Shown one piece after another: positions 43,981-54,200 of a stretch of 64,000 bases of DNA. A program made the position numbers and the translations under genes. A model generated the notes under the pieces. That model worked only from the letters and a program-made list of their open reading frames with translations, did no database searches and was not told where the DNA came from. Each line of letters starts with the position of its first letter. Within the stretch, counting starts at the first letter, position 1. Origin of the DNA: DATFJT01 sp965230755 (GTDB taxonomy: Bacteria; Bacteroidota; Bacteroidia; Chitinophagales; Saprospiraceae); NCBI GenBank assembly GCA_965230755.1, contig CBDDLT010000003.1, positions 1-64,000 on the forward strand, read 5' to 3'.

Positions 43981-46900
43981 TCCACTTGGGTTAGGATTCC
44001 ACTCTACTTGAATTTCTGCTTCTTCAGCAATGTACTGAAAGCAATTTCCGGTCCCTGCACAAATATTAGATGAATTCGCTAACACCTGGGCTGCCTTATC
44101 TCTATCTAAACATCCACTTGTTGTACTTAAGCAAACCTCAGTTTCCAAATCCAATCCAACCGGACAGAAAAGAAGCTCAGTAGATACGATAATGATATGA
44201 CAATCACCAGGGTTCATATCTGGCAATGCGATGGCATATATCCTACCGTCCGGTAAGGTTCTCGACAAAGTCCATGGATAAGAGACCCCGTTTTCATCCT
44301 CGGCATCAACAAATTCTACAGCATTTGGAACGAAAATACTCGTAACTACATTCTCATGAACTGCTGTTCCCGGACCATTACCAGCGCATACTTCATACTG
44401 ATTGGTCTCATTGACTCCTTCCAGATCTGGTATCAATAACATGAAATTGTCAGCTATGTTATAAAGTGGTGGAAACTCATTCGAATTATCTATAAAATCA
44501 TCGGGCGTTGTAGGAATGGTATCATTCTGACGCATAGGATTGTTAGCGCTCGTACTGCCTTCAGGATGAGTGAAAATTCTGTCGTAAAAAGCAACACAAC
44601 CATCATCAGCTCCGGCATTTCCGCAATTCGAACCATATGGATTAATGACAAAAGCATTTCTATAACTGTTGACATACTCTACTCCTGCAGAATTCTCAAA
44701 AGAACCTCTATAGGTTCCTCCGGATCTACCTACCAAATTCGGGATATAAGGCTCTGCAAACTGTGTCAATATCTCAAAATCGGTAGACTGTACTTCTTCC
44801 GGACAAATTGCGGATAAATTATACTTTACTCTATAATAATTGCAGGTATCCCCATGTCCTACCGGAAGATGTGGAAATGGATCTCCATATCTATGTACCA
44901 AAGGATCAGAATCACACAAATCTGTACTCGTTCCGATAATACCACTAATATCACTTTCACTAGCAGATAGGATATCTAATCCTCTATAAAAGTCGTTATC
45001 GACTATTCTCAACCCTGCCAACATGGTTTCATCTTCAGCATTACAGCAAATTCCTCCTTGACCGTCATCAATACAAGTCAAGTTTCCGTAAGAATCATCT
45101 ACATATTGAGGATCTATTTCTATGGAGTCTCCATTTGGATTAAAGATGTATCCGCTATCGAGATAAATCATATTATTTGGGAATCTCAATTCCAAATACT
45201 CCGTAGCCATATAAGGCCTATACTCGTTTTCATACCAAGGTAGTTCGCCATTGACAGTATCCACATGTGGAGTTGGATTTTGTAAGGTAAAGATGTATTC
45301 TACTTGTACATCACAATCCTCAACATATACATCAGGCTCAATCGTTACAGGCCCTGGAAGGTGTCCCTCAAAAGGCTCTGAAGTATCACATGAACCAGCT
45401 ATTCGGCTTGAGGTACCTGTCGATCCTCCAGTACAAGTACTGGGATCAATAGTATACAAATCAAGGTGTGGACGAAGAAATGAAGCCGTACTAAAATTCG
45501 TTCCGTTCAGCTGCTGTAGTTCGAATGCCGGATTATGCACTATCGGTGCATAGACATCGAAGTAAATAAAATCACCGTCTTTTAATGGGAACTGTTGTAA
45601 GAATTGCTCATGACAATCGTTCATCCATGCATCTTGAGCACCATCAGCATCTGTATTTCCATTTATTATTGCATTGGCACAATCCTCTGGTCTTCCCCAT
45701 CTAATGTATATACGTTGACGATCTGTATATTGATCTGATGAAGAATCATCCCTCATATCGTAGTTTACCGCTGAACTAGGAGGATAATTAGGATTGATAT
45801 TATCATCGTCCAAACAAGTCAAGTAAGCATCATTGTTCCGATTCACCCAAGACTGACTCTTAGCTTCAACTCCCATATTCCATAGACTCATCGCTGGCTC
45901 CCAATAATAATCTCTTATGGAATCTGGGTAATTCAATAGACAATCAGGAACCCCTATTTCAGTAATTTGACCGGTCGCACCATCTTCATAGAACCATCCG
46001 CCGAAAGTCGAATTATAAACATCTAGCATGACTTCACTTGCATCCTCCCTTGGGTTAACATAGATTGACCACAAATAATCTGAGGTATAAAATACTTCTG
46101 CGTTAAGGATCTCAAATCCCGCTCTATAGTATAGTGTATCTCCCGGCAAGAACCTGGTTCTATCCTCCTCAGGTACATCCTCCGCAGTTAAAGGAATGGT
46201 CATGTCTTTATCAGCAAAACCATAATTCATTCGTTGAATGGTATCAATAAATCCTCGAACATCACATATACAATTACTTCCATTCCAAACAACATATGTT
46301 GAAGCATCATCGCAAGCCCTTACAATCTGACAAGGAGACGTCCCAGTACAACTATTACATTCTTCAACAACCTGATAGCTCAAATAAATGTAATCGGCAG
46401 GATAGCAGTCTCCTCTGATATCTAGATTGAATTCATAGTCATGGATATTGACATTGGAATCCCCAGCGGGAATCACAATTTCGATTCCAGTAGTATCGAT
46501 TGTCGTACCGTTATTCGTCTCAAGATATTCCCAAGTTACACCTGCAACAGGTACTCCTTGATAAGTCGCACTTCCATCGGTATATCTAATATCTGTAATC
46601 CTTTTACCATTGGCCACAACATTAACAATCATAGATAGGCCACCGGGATCCGCACAAGCACCAATGTTTTCGCTTCCGAACTCATAGTTAAAGGTATAAG
46701 CACTGTCAGTTGGAACCCAAACATCTGGAGTCGTTCTAAAGACCTGCGTTATTGGTATCCCATATCCTGTGGTTGGAATAGCATTGGTAGAACTATTAAG
46801 ATTACCATAGAAGAAATTGACCGGATCGAATGAAGCGAACTGCTGGAAGTTTTGGGAGCAATTTCTTTTACCGTTGACTTCAACTTGTCTAAAGTCACAT

Positions 46901-48477
46901 TCCAGCGCCATACAGTTGAGATCCTCCGCACATCCAATGGACAACTCACTGATCAAGTTAATGCTCTGACCTCCCGGTAAATCGTCAAAGAAGCCATCGT
47001 TATCCAAATCTTCCAGTCCTCCCGGACCATCTATATTATCCGATAAATCAGTAAGATCGATTATAATTGTTCCACCATCAATGTACCATATGGTATCGGA
47101 TAAAACAGTGCCATTAAAGGTAAGTTGGACTATTTCCGTATTATCAAGAATACATCCCTTATACTTAAGGATAAGATCGTTCCATAATCCATCTATAGGA
47201 TCGGTGTTGGAGCTGCTGATGTTGAGTTCATAACTTAAATCCGATCCACAAATTGTCCCGTATTGAATATTGGCGCTTGCCACAACCACATTGGCATTGT
47301 ACTGCGGAACGAAAGACACTGATCCCTCCATCTGGGAAACATCAAAACACACCTTATTATTACAACCGTAAAAAGCCTCGAATAATAAGACAGCGTTCTC
47401 TCCAATACATCCATCCACCGAATAACAAAACTCTATCGTCATGCGCTCATTCTCATCGAAAAGCATGTCATTATTGGCACCACTCCCTGTATTCCCTGGA
47501 AAATATTGTCCATCAACATTGATTTCTAAAACTTCATTGGCAACATCTAGGCTATAGCTTGTTACATCAATTCCGTTGGCCTTAATACTTTCTATTTTGT
47601 AAAGATTGGTATCAATTCCAGTAACTCTAAAAGTGTACTCATCGACAAAGGCTCCAAGACCATCTTGACTAATTTGTATTGTTTGACATCGCGCAACTCC
47701 AGATTGATTCAAGGTAAGTTCTTGAGGAGAAACACTCAAAACATTGAGCACTGGTACTTTTACAGCAGAGTTATACTCTCCTACTTCTGTAATTTCTTGA
47801 GTACATTGAAACTCCATATCCATGGAATCTACATAACTGAATGCCAACTGGGCATCCAAATTCACTGTACTTCCTTCAATATCAATGTCGCAATCCGCTT
47901 GCACTCCAATATTGGCAACCACCAAACTGCTGCCGGGAATATTGGAAACGGCAAATGTCGGATTCAAAGGATCCGTAACGTTTAATTCTCCTACCGTAGC
48001 ATCGGGATAATGACTACCAACAAAGCCTCCATAACTCAGACCGGCATCGAAATTTACCGTGATTTGAACGTTTTCCAGTTCGAGAGGACTATTGTTGTAT
48101 ATCAACAATGGCAATGTATCAGGACCTGAACAGACCACTAATTCATCTAATTCAGCAAAATTTGGAACTCCACTTAGCGATAGTAGGGAAACGACGTCAC
48201 AGTCACTATTCATCATCAAAAAAGCTGAGGAAGATTGATTTTTCCTCGCTAACTCAGCTTTCAAACTTTCAGCCGTATCATAATAATAGCAGTAATCCTC
48301 ATCATCCATGTTGGCGAATGAACTACAATAGGCCAACTCGACCATTAGTTCAGAGAAACTACAGTTTTCATTTGAAGCATCTGAAGAAGATGCCATTGCA
48401 ACATTACCTACTGAAAACAAAATCAGCAAGACGACAAAATGAAATTTTGTCGTAAATGGGGAACGTTTACGTATCAT
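41386..48477 (-). CDS. Giant surface protein A with DUF11 C-terminal domain
   Basis: A secreted protein of about 2363 residues. The frame opens at 48495 (MINFVI), but the ATG at 48477 gives a regular signal peptide (MIRKRSPFTTKFHFVVLLIL ... VAMAS). Residues up to about 390 match B closely. Residues about 390-1500 differ from B but keep shared motifs such as WYENEYRPYMATEYLELRFP. From about 1500 to the end A and B are almost identical. Ig/DUF11-like beta domains recur throughout, with the last DUF11 at HDAALVKRPPSPSRVYRPGE. Acidic linkers (DGDGTGTVGDGNSATDEDDH) precede the tail CESENCFGVRTTRMIDN. No T9SS type A or B domain or enzyme motif is seen. An adhesive or surface-coat role is inferred. 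Confidence 0.87.
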   Translation of the reverse strand: MIRKRSPFTTKFHFVVLLILFSVGNVAMASSSDASNENCSFSELMVELAYCSSFANMDDEDYCYYYDTAESLKAELARKNQSSSAFLMMNSDCDVVSLLSLSGVPNFAELDELVVCSGPDTLPLLIYNNSPLELENVQITVNFDAGLSYGGFVGSHYPDATVGELNVTDPLNPTFAVSNIPGSSLVVANIGVQADCDIDIEGSTVNLDAQLAFSYVDSMDMEFQCTQEITEVGEYNSAVKVPVLNVLSVSPQELTLNQSGVARCQTIQISQDGLGAFVDEYTFRVTGIDTNLYKIESIKANGIDVTSYSLDVANEVLEINVDGQYFPGNTGSGANNDMLFDENERMTIEFCYSVDGCIGENAVLLFEAFYGCNNKVCFDVSQMEGSVSFVPQYNANVVVASANIQYGTICGSDLSYELNISSSNTDPIDGLWNDLILKYKGCILDNTEIVQLTFNGTVLSDTIWYIDGGTIIIDLTDLSDNIDGPGGLEDLDNDGFFDDLPGGQSINLISELSIGCAEDLNCMALECDFRQVEVNGKRNCSQNFQQFASFDPVNFFYGNLNSSTNAIPTTGYGIPITQVFRTTPDVWVPTDSAYTFNYEFGSENIGACADPGGLSMIVNVVANGKRITDIRYTDGSATYQGVPVAGVTWEYLETNNGTTIDTTGIEIVIPAGDSNVNIHDYEFNLDIRGDCYPADYIYLSYQVVEECNSCTGTSPCQIVRACDDASTYVVWNGSNCICDVRGFIDTIQRMNYGFADKDMTIPLTAEDVPEEDRTRFLPGDTLYYRAGFEILNAEVFYTSDYLWSIYVNPREDASEVMLDVYNSTFGGWFYEDGATGQITEIGVPDCLLNYPDSIRDYYWEPAMSLWNMGVEAKSQSWVNRNNDAYLTCLDDDNINPNYPPSSAVNYDMRDDSSSDQYTDRQRIYIRWGRPEDCANAIINGNTDADGAQDAWMNDCHEQFLQQFPLKDGDFIYFDVYAPIVHNPAFELQQLNGTNFSTASFLRPHLDLYTIDPSTCTGGSTGTSSRIAGSCDTSEPFEGHLPGPVTIEPDVYVEDCDVQVEYIFTLQNPTPHVDTVNGELPWYENEYRPYMATEYLELRFPNNMIYLDSGYIFNPNGDSIEIDPQYVDDSYGNLTCIDDGQGGICCNAEDETMLAGLRIVDNDFYRGLDILSASESDISGIIGTSTDLCDSDPLVHRYGDPFPHLPVGHGDTCNYYRVKYNLSAICPEEVQSTDFEILTQFAEPYIPNLVGRSGGTYRGSFENSAGVEYVNSYRNAFVINPYGSNCGNAGADDGCVAFYDRIFTHPEGSTSANNPMRQNDTIPTTPDDFIDNSNEFPPLYNIADNFMLLIPDLEGVNETNQYEVCAGNGPGTAVHENVVTSIFVPNAVEFVDAEDENGVSYPWTLSRTLPDGRIYAIALPDMNPGDCHIIIVSTELLFCPVGLDLETEVCLSTTSGCLDRDKAAQVLANSSNICAGTGNCFQYIAEEAEIQVEWNPNPSGEYGLCDTIDLGVVVKNVKVATLTDIITEWYFPSGLEFVPGSWTVSYPGGPNNTVAPVSIPDPTPDVNKNTVRGEYWTYTDDAIWSQYISNNGLKGILSDADSNFIQFNFRVVTVCDEFISGTSPWFIANGADPCEARVYSMLVQGEPIIIRNANPADFAQFFVFGEPLDLYCSVPDTLELTYLNISPFGETQDASVCMELDLNEIEYVAGSVYFITPDGYDAGFVETTTGSVVEICGTLPDGIGPGQAFKIGIPMQLPETTECGEGEIGVGVSSTIMDQVCDELGVECDVDVLNSVNPRLTVNFLPPVTVSDQLLTVVCDDDPANVTFNYSVDFTNQGDPFNQTVAFQLVQDLNLNGEFDEGIDPIISEEMQNLTIGTGEMVSLSGTLTSPNGQACPVFLKVDQNSACVCDETEYEYVSFEPDFSYSIGEEVVLCPGGRFGMEVCEDDFSITFIPEQGVSLERVGDSLYVSINDGYGVSSPIVMQVSSQLGGCDEENYTTEFYSLADYEVGDYEEITMCNVGCRELVVNLEGGFGEYATIEWLPDLYLDDNTSFTPTICDPADDITYTLRVTIDNGFDVCEFLGSYPVSVEQQSVDDIVVNAYDCDDVQRTFQGPNGFTNYIWYRINPDNSRTIVQSGNSSTYLATELGDYALEYYNIGDICTSISEEFSLLQCHDAALVKRPPSPSRVYRPGEEVTFTITVYNQELPTLYNIDLVDYFPSDALTLSDSDWQLQGTGVAGYIGTNLNGPLLTGDSLKVDITFTINDDFTGTQIVNVAEIAQFDNDQDSTNEYPLDKDSTPDSDNTNDAGGDPGSEADNHVDGDGTGTVGDGNSATDEDDHDPAIIRLCESENCFGVRTTRMIDN
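43060..43130. repeat. 11-bp inverted repeat inside gene A
   Basis: TGGGGGTAGAA (43060-43070) and TTCTACCCCCA (43120-43130) flank 49 bases that encode the LNSVNPRLTVNF segment. The same pair, with exactly the same spacing, is in B (50299-50309 and 50359-50369) and, as 10-bp arms, in the decayed third copy (40657-40666 and 40716-40725). Confidence 0.65.
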
Positions 48478-48532
48478 TATCACAAAATTTATCAAACCAC
48501 GAGTAAATTTTGGATAGGTTCACTATCGAATC

Positions 48533-48548
48533 CGCACAAATCATGCCA
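48533..48548 (-). promoter_or_regulatory. Sigma-54-like -24/-12 promoter of gene A
   Basis: The minus strand reads TGGCATGATTTGTGCG. Against the sigma-54 consensus TGGCACGNNNNTTGCW the GG and GC pairs have exactly the required spacing, with mismatches at C6, T12 and the last base. It is 56 bases upstream of the preferred ATG. The match is by eye; no activator site has been identified. Confidence 0.5.
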
Positions 48549-48552
48549 AAAT

Positions 48553-48592
48553 AAAAAGCCGTCCATATTAGTATCACCTAATAACGGACGGC
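48553..48592 (-). terminator. Rho-independent terminator of gene B
   Basis: On the minus strand GCCGTCC (48592-48586) pairs with GGACGGC (48564-48558) around a 21-base loop and is followed by TTTTT. It begins about 33 bases past the B stop and directly precedes the gene A promoter region. Confidence 0.7.
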
Positions 48593-48624
48593 AGCATTTA
48601 GCGTAAATTACTTTTATATATTAT

Positions 48625-51219
48625 TTAATTGTCAATCATTCTTGTCGTCCTAACTCCGAAACAATTTTCGGATTCACACAATCTAATAATGGCCGGATCA
48701 TGATCATCTTCATCTGTCGCTGAATTTCCATCACCTACCGTACCGGTACCATCTCCATCTACATGGTTGTCCGCCTCTGATCCAGGATCACCTCCTGCAT
48801 CATTCGTATTATCACTATCCGGTGTACTGTCTTTATCCAAGGGATATTCATTCGTACTATCCTGATCATTATCGAATTGAGCAATCTCAGCTACGTTGAC
48901 TATCTGCGTACCTGTAAAATCATCATTGATAGTAAATGTTATGTCCACTTTTAGACTATCTCCAGTTAATAAAGGACCATTTAGATTAGTGCCTATATAT
49001 CCTGCTACTCCAGTACCTTGTAATTGCCAATCACTATCCGATAAGGTCAAAGCATCACTTGGGAAGTAGTCTACTAAATCAATATTGTACAATGTCGGTA
49101 ACTCTTGGTTATAGACCGTGATCGTAAAGGTCACTTCTTCTCCCGGTCTATACACCCTACTTGGTGATGGCGGTCGTTTAACCAATGCTGCATCATGGCA
49201 TTGCAGTAGACTAAACTCTTCACTTATACTCGTACAAATATCTCCGATATTATAGTATTCTAACGCATAGTCTCCCAACTCGGTAGCGAGATATGTCGAA
49301 CTATTACCTGACTGAACTATTGTTCTACTGTTATCCGGATTGATTCGATACCAGATGTAATTGGTAAATCCATTTGGACCCTGGAATGTCCTTTGAACAT
49401 CATCACAATCATAAGCATTAACCACAATATCATCTACTGATTGCTGCTCTACACTTACTGGGTATGAACCCAAGAATTCGCAAACATCAAAGCCGTTATC
49501 GATGGTAACGCGCAATGTGTAGGTTATATCATCCGCCGGATCACAGATTGTAGGCGTAAAACTCGTATTGTCATCGAGGTATAAATCCGGAAGCCATTCT
49601 ATCGTGGCATATTCACCAAACCCTCCTTCTAGATTTACTACAAGTTCTCTACAGCCCACATTACACATCGTGATTTCTTCATAATCTCCTACTTCATAAT
49701 CCGCCAAAGAATAAAACTCAGTAGTATAGTTCTCTTCATCACAACCTCCTAATTGACTGGATACCTGCATTACGATCGGTGATGATACACCATAACCATC
49801 ATTGATACTAACGTATAAAGAATCCCCTACCCTTTCTAGGCTAACTCCTTGTTCCGGAACAAAGGTGATGCTGAAATCATCCTCACATACTTCCATCCCA
49901 AATCTACCTCCAGGACACAACACAACTTCTTCTCCTATAGAGTATGAAAAATCTGGTTCGAAGCTTACATATTCATACTCCGTCTCATCACAAACACAAG
50001 CAGAGTTTTGATCCACTTTTAAAAACACCGGACAGGCCTGTCCATTTGGAGAAGTTAATGTTCCTGACAAACTCACCATTTCACCCGTTCCAATGGTCAA
50101 GTTTTGCATTTCCTCAGATATGATAGGATCTATTCCCTCATCGAACTCACCATTTAGATTTAAATCTTGCACCAATTGGAAAGCAACTGTCTGGTTAAAT
50201 GGATCACCTTGATTGGTGAAATCCACACTATAGTTAAATGTAACATTAGCTGGATCGTCATCACAAATAACGGTCAACAACTGATCACTGACTGTGACTG
50301 GGGGTAGAAAATTAACAGTTAATCGAGGGTTTACAGAGTTCAAAACATCTACATCACATTCTACCCCCAACTCATCACAAACCTGATCCATTATCGTACT
50401 TGAAACTCCAACTCCAATTTCTCCTTCTCCACACTCCGTGGTTTCCGGCAATTGCATGGGTATTCCTATCTTGAAAGCCTGACCTGGCCCTATTCCGTCC
50501 GGAAGCGTACCGCAAATTTCAACTACACTTCCTGTAGTAGTTTCTACAAAACCAGCATCATAACCATCAGGGGTTATAAAGTATACTGATCCTGCAACAT
50601 ATTCGATCTCGTTCAAATCCAGTTCCATACATACGGATGCATTCTGCGTTTCCCCAAATGGAGAGATATTAAGGTAAGTTAACTCCAGTGTATCGGGAAC
50701 GCTACAATATAGATCCAAAGGCTCTCCAAAAACAAAGAACTGCGCAAAATCAGCAGGATTTGCATTTCGAATAATGATAGGCTCGCTCTGCACCAACATA
50801 CTGTAAACCCTCGCCTCACAAGGATCGGCTCCATTGGCTATAAACCAAGGCGAAGTTCCACTGATGAATTCGTCACAAACCGTTACTACCCTAAAATTGA
50901 ATTGTATAAAATTACTATCCGCATCCGAAAGAATTCCCTTTAAGCCATTATTAGAAATATACTGAGACCATATGGCATCGTCCGTATAAGTCCAATACTC
51001 TCCTCTTACTGTATTTTTATTTACATCCGGAGTTGGATCAGGAATAGACACAGGAGCGACCGTATTATTTGGACCTCCGGGATAAGAAACTGTCCAGCTG
51101 CCCGGAACAAATTCCAGTCCACTTGGAAAATACCATTCTGTTATGATATCCGTCAGCGTTGCTACTTTCACATTCTTTACCACAACTCCTAAGTCTATCG
51201 TATCACAAAGTCCATATTC
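48625..51219 (-). repeat. Near-identical 3' tract of gene B (partner of 41386-43980)
   Basis: Second copy of the 2.6-kb tract, offset by 7239 bases from the copy in A, covering the last 865 or so codons and the stop. Homologous recombination between the copies would delete or duplicate one complete gene's worth of DNA and yield a functional hybrid gene. Confidence 0.85.
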
Positions 51220-54200
51220 TCCATTTGGATTTGGATTCCACTCTACTTGAATTTCGGCTTCTTCGGCAATATACTCATAGCAATTGCCCGTCCCTAGACA
51301 TGAACCGCCACCTGCAACCAGCAACTGAGAAGCCTTATCTCTATCCAAACATCCACTTGTCGTCGAGATACAAACTTCTGTATCAAAGTTTTGACCTACT
51401 GGACAAAATAGTAATTCAGTCTCTACCACAACTATCTCACAATCTCCAGGTTCCAAATCAGGCATATTAATACCATAAAGCTTTCCATCAGGCCGAGTCT
51501 CTACCAATATCCAATCCAATTGGACTCCATTTTCATCCCTCGCGTTAATAAATTCAACCGAATTAGGAGTAAAAACAGTTGTTACCACATTAATATGAGT
51601 CGCTGTCCCTGGACCAAGTGCAGCACATACTTCGTACTGATTGAATTCGCTCATGGCCTCTTGATCCGGTATCAATAACATAAAATTATCACTGACGGTA
51701 TAAAGAGGTGGAAATTCTTGTGAATTATCTGCGAAATCATCCGGAGTCGTTGGAATGGTATCATTTTGACGCATAGGGTTCACATCACCCTTACTATCAT
51801 CTGGATGCGAAACTATTTTTTCATAATGTCTGACACATCCCCAAGGATCTGGATTCGTTGTACAACTCATTCCAAAGGGATTGATAGGATAAAGAAATCC
51901 GTTACTGCTCTGATAGATTGCTCCCCCAGACAAATAAGTACTGTTGTATGCACCACTAACTCCTGGAAGTGAAGGGACATGGGGTTCAGCAAACTGTGTA
52001 AGTATTTCGAAATCGGTACTTTCTATTTCCTCCGGACAAAGTGCCGTCAAACTATATTTTAATCCATAAGTACTTTCTTCATCTCCTCCGACATGCAAAT
52101 GTGGAAATGGGTCTCCCGGCTTATGAACTAAAGCGTAGACATCACATATATCACCAGAATTGTTTGCTGCAATGGGGCCACGATAATATTCTAGAGACAG
52201 TCCATAAATATAGTCATCATCATTAATCCGCATACTCGCTAATTGAGAAGCATTTTCTGCCATACAACATATACCACCTTGACCATCATCAATACAAGTT
52301 AGATTACCATAGGAATCGTCAATGTATTGTGGAAGAACCGGCACTTCACTACCATCTGGCATTACAATCATCGCGTCATCAATGTATACCATGTTGGCAG
52401 GAAATTTGAGTTCCAAATACTCAGTAGCCATATACGGACGATACTCATTTTCGTACCACGGAAGCTCACCCGCTCCAAGATTAACCGCCGGAGTTAGGTT
52501 TTCCAATGTAAATATGTATTCAACATCTGCATCACAATCCTCCACTTGAACATCAGTTTCGATTGACACAGGACCAGGAATATGACCTTCGTATGGCTTA
52601 GTTGTAGCACATGCCGATGAGACAAGATTCGAATTACAAGCTTCTGACATATCATAAACATAGAAAAGGGGATACAGATAAGATGCTGTGCTGTATGCTG
52701 TCCCATTTAATACACCTAATTCAACATTTGGATTGTGAATCATTGGTACTTTAATGTCAAAAAAGAACATATCTCCATCATCTATATCATACGAAGTCAT
52801 GAAATCCTCATGGCAAGTATTAATATGATCATCTGTTCCATTCGGATCATGTCTAGACGCAGCAGTTTCGGGACAATTTTCAGGACGTCCCCAATAAATA
52901 GCAAATCGCATTAGATCGTTCACATCGTCCCAAGAAGACATATCTGCCACTTGATAATGTATGGCTGACTCAGGTGGATAATTAGGGTTAATATTAGAGT
53001 CATCAACACAAACTCCATAAGCTTCATTTCTACTATTCCAGCTCGAAGTTGTATAATCTACTCCCATATTTCCCAACCAAATGGAAGGATAGTAGAAATT
53101 GTCGCGCGTAGCATCAGGATAATTCTGAAAACAATCTGGTATTCCTATTTCTTCCATAGTTCCAGCACTAATATCTTCATGAAACCATCCCAAGAAAGTT
53201 GCTTGATTTATATCCGGTATTAATTCAGCCTCCCAAGATTGAGTTCTTAATTGCATCTGCCAATAGTAATCAGAAGTTTCAAGGACCTCTTTGTTTAATA
53301 TTTCCACTCCTATCCTCATGTACATGGTATCTCCAGGAAGATATCTATTGCGATCCTGCCAAGGTACATCATCAATTGTAAGTGGCATTGTCATGGCTTC
53401 ATCGGCAAAACCATAATTAGTTCTATAAACAGTATCTATATACGATCTAAGGTGACATTGGCAATTCGAACCATTCCAGCGTATATAGGTAGCTGCATCA
53501 TCACAAGCCCTGACTATTCTACACGGATCAGGAGTACCACATGAATTACATTCCTCAACTACTTGGTAAGTCAAGTAAGTATAATCACTGGGATAACAGT
53601 CCCCACGATAATCCAAATTAAATTCATAATCATGAATACTAGCACTGGGATTCCCTGCAGGAATAGTAATTTCAATTCCAATTGTATCGAATACTCCTGG
53701 TTCAATTTCTAAGGAGTCATATTTCCAAGTTACTCCTGCGACTGGCACACCTTGGTAAGTGGCAGACCCATCTGTATACCTTATATCCGTTATCCTATCG
53801 CCATTCGCCAAAACATTAACTAGCAAACTTATATTGCCTGGATCTGCACAAGCATCTACATTGTTAGAGCCAAATTCATAGCTAAACTGATATGCCGAAT
53901 CTGTGGGCAACCAGACATCGGCTACGGTTACAAAGTTTTGTGTAATTGGTATTCCATATCCTACTGTTGGAATAGCATTAGTAGTGCTGCTTGTGCTACC
54001 ATAAAAGAACTCCACAGGTGTAAAGCTTGCAAATTGTTGAAAATTCTGAGAGCAGTTTCTTTTACCATTGACTTCTACTTGACGAAAATCGCACTCCAAA
54101 GCCATACAATTTAATTCGTCCGCACATCCAATTGACAACTCACTAATCAACTCAATGCCTTGCCCTCCTGGCAAATCATCGACAAATCCATCATTATCCA

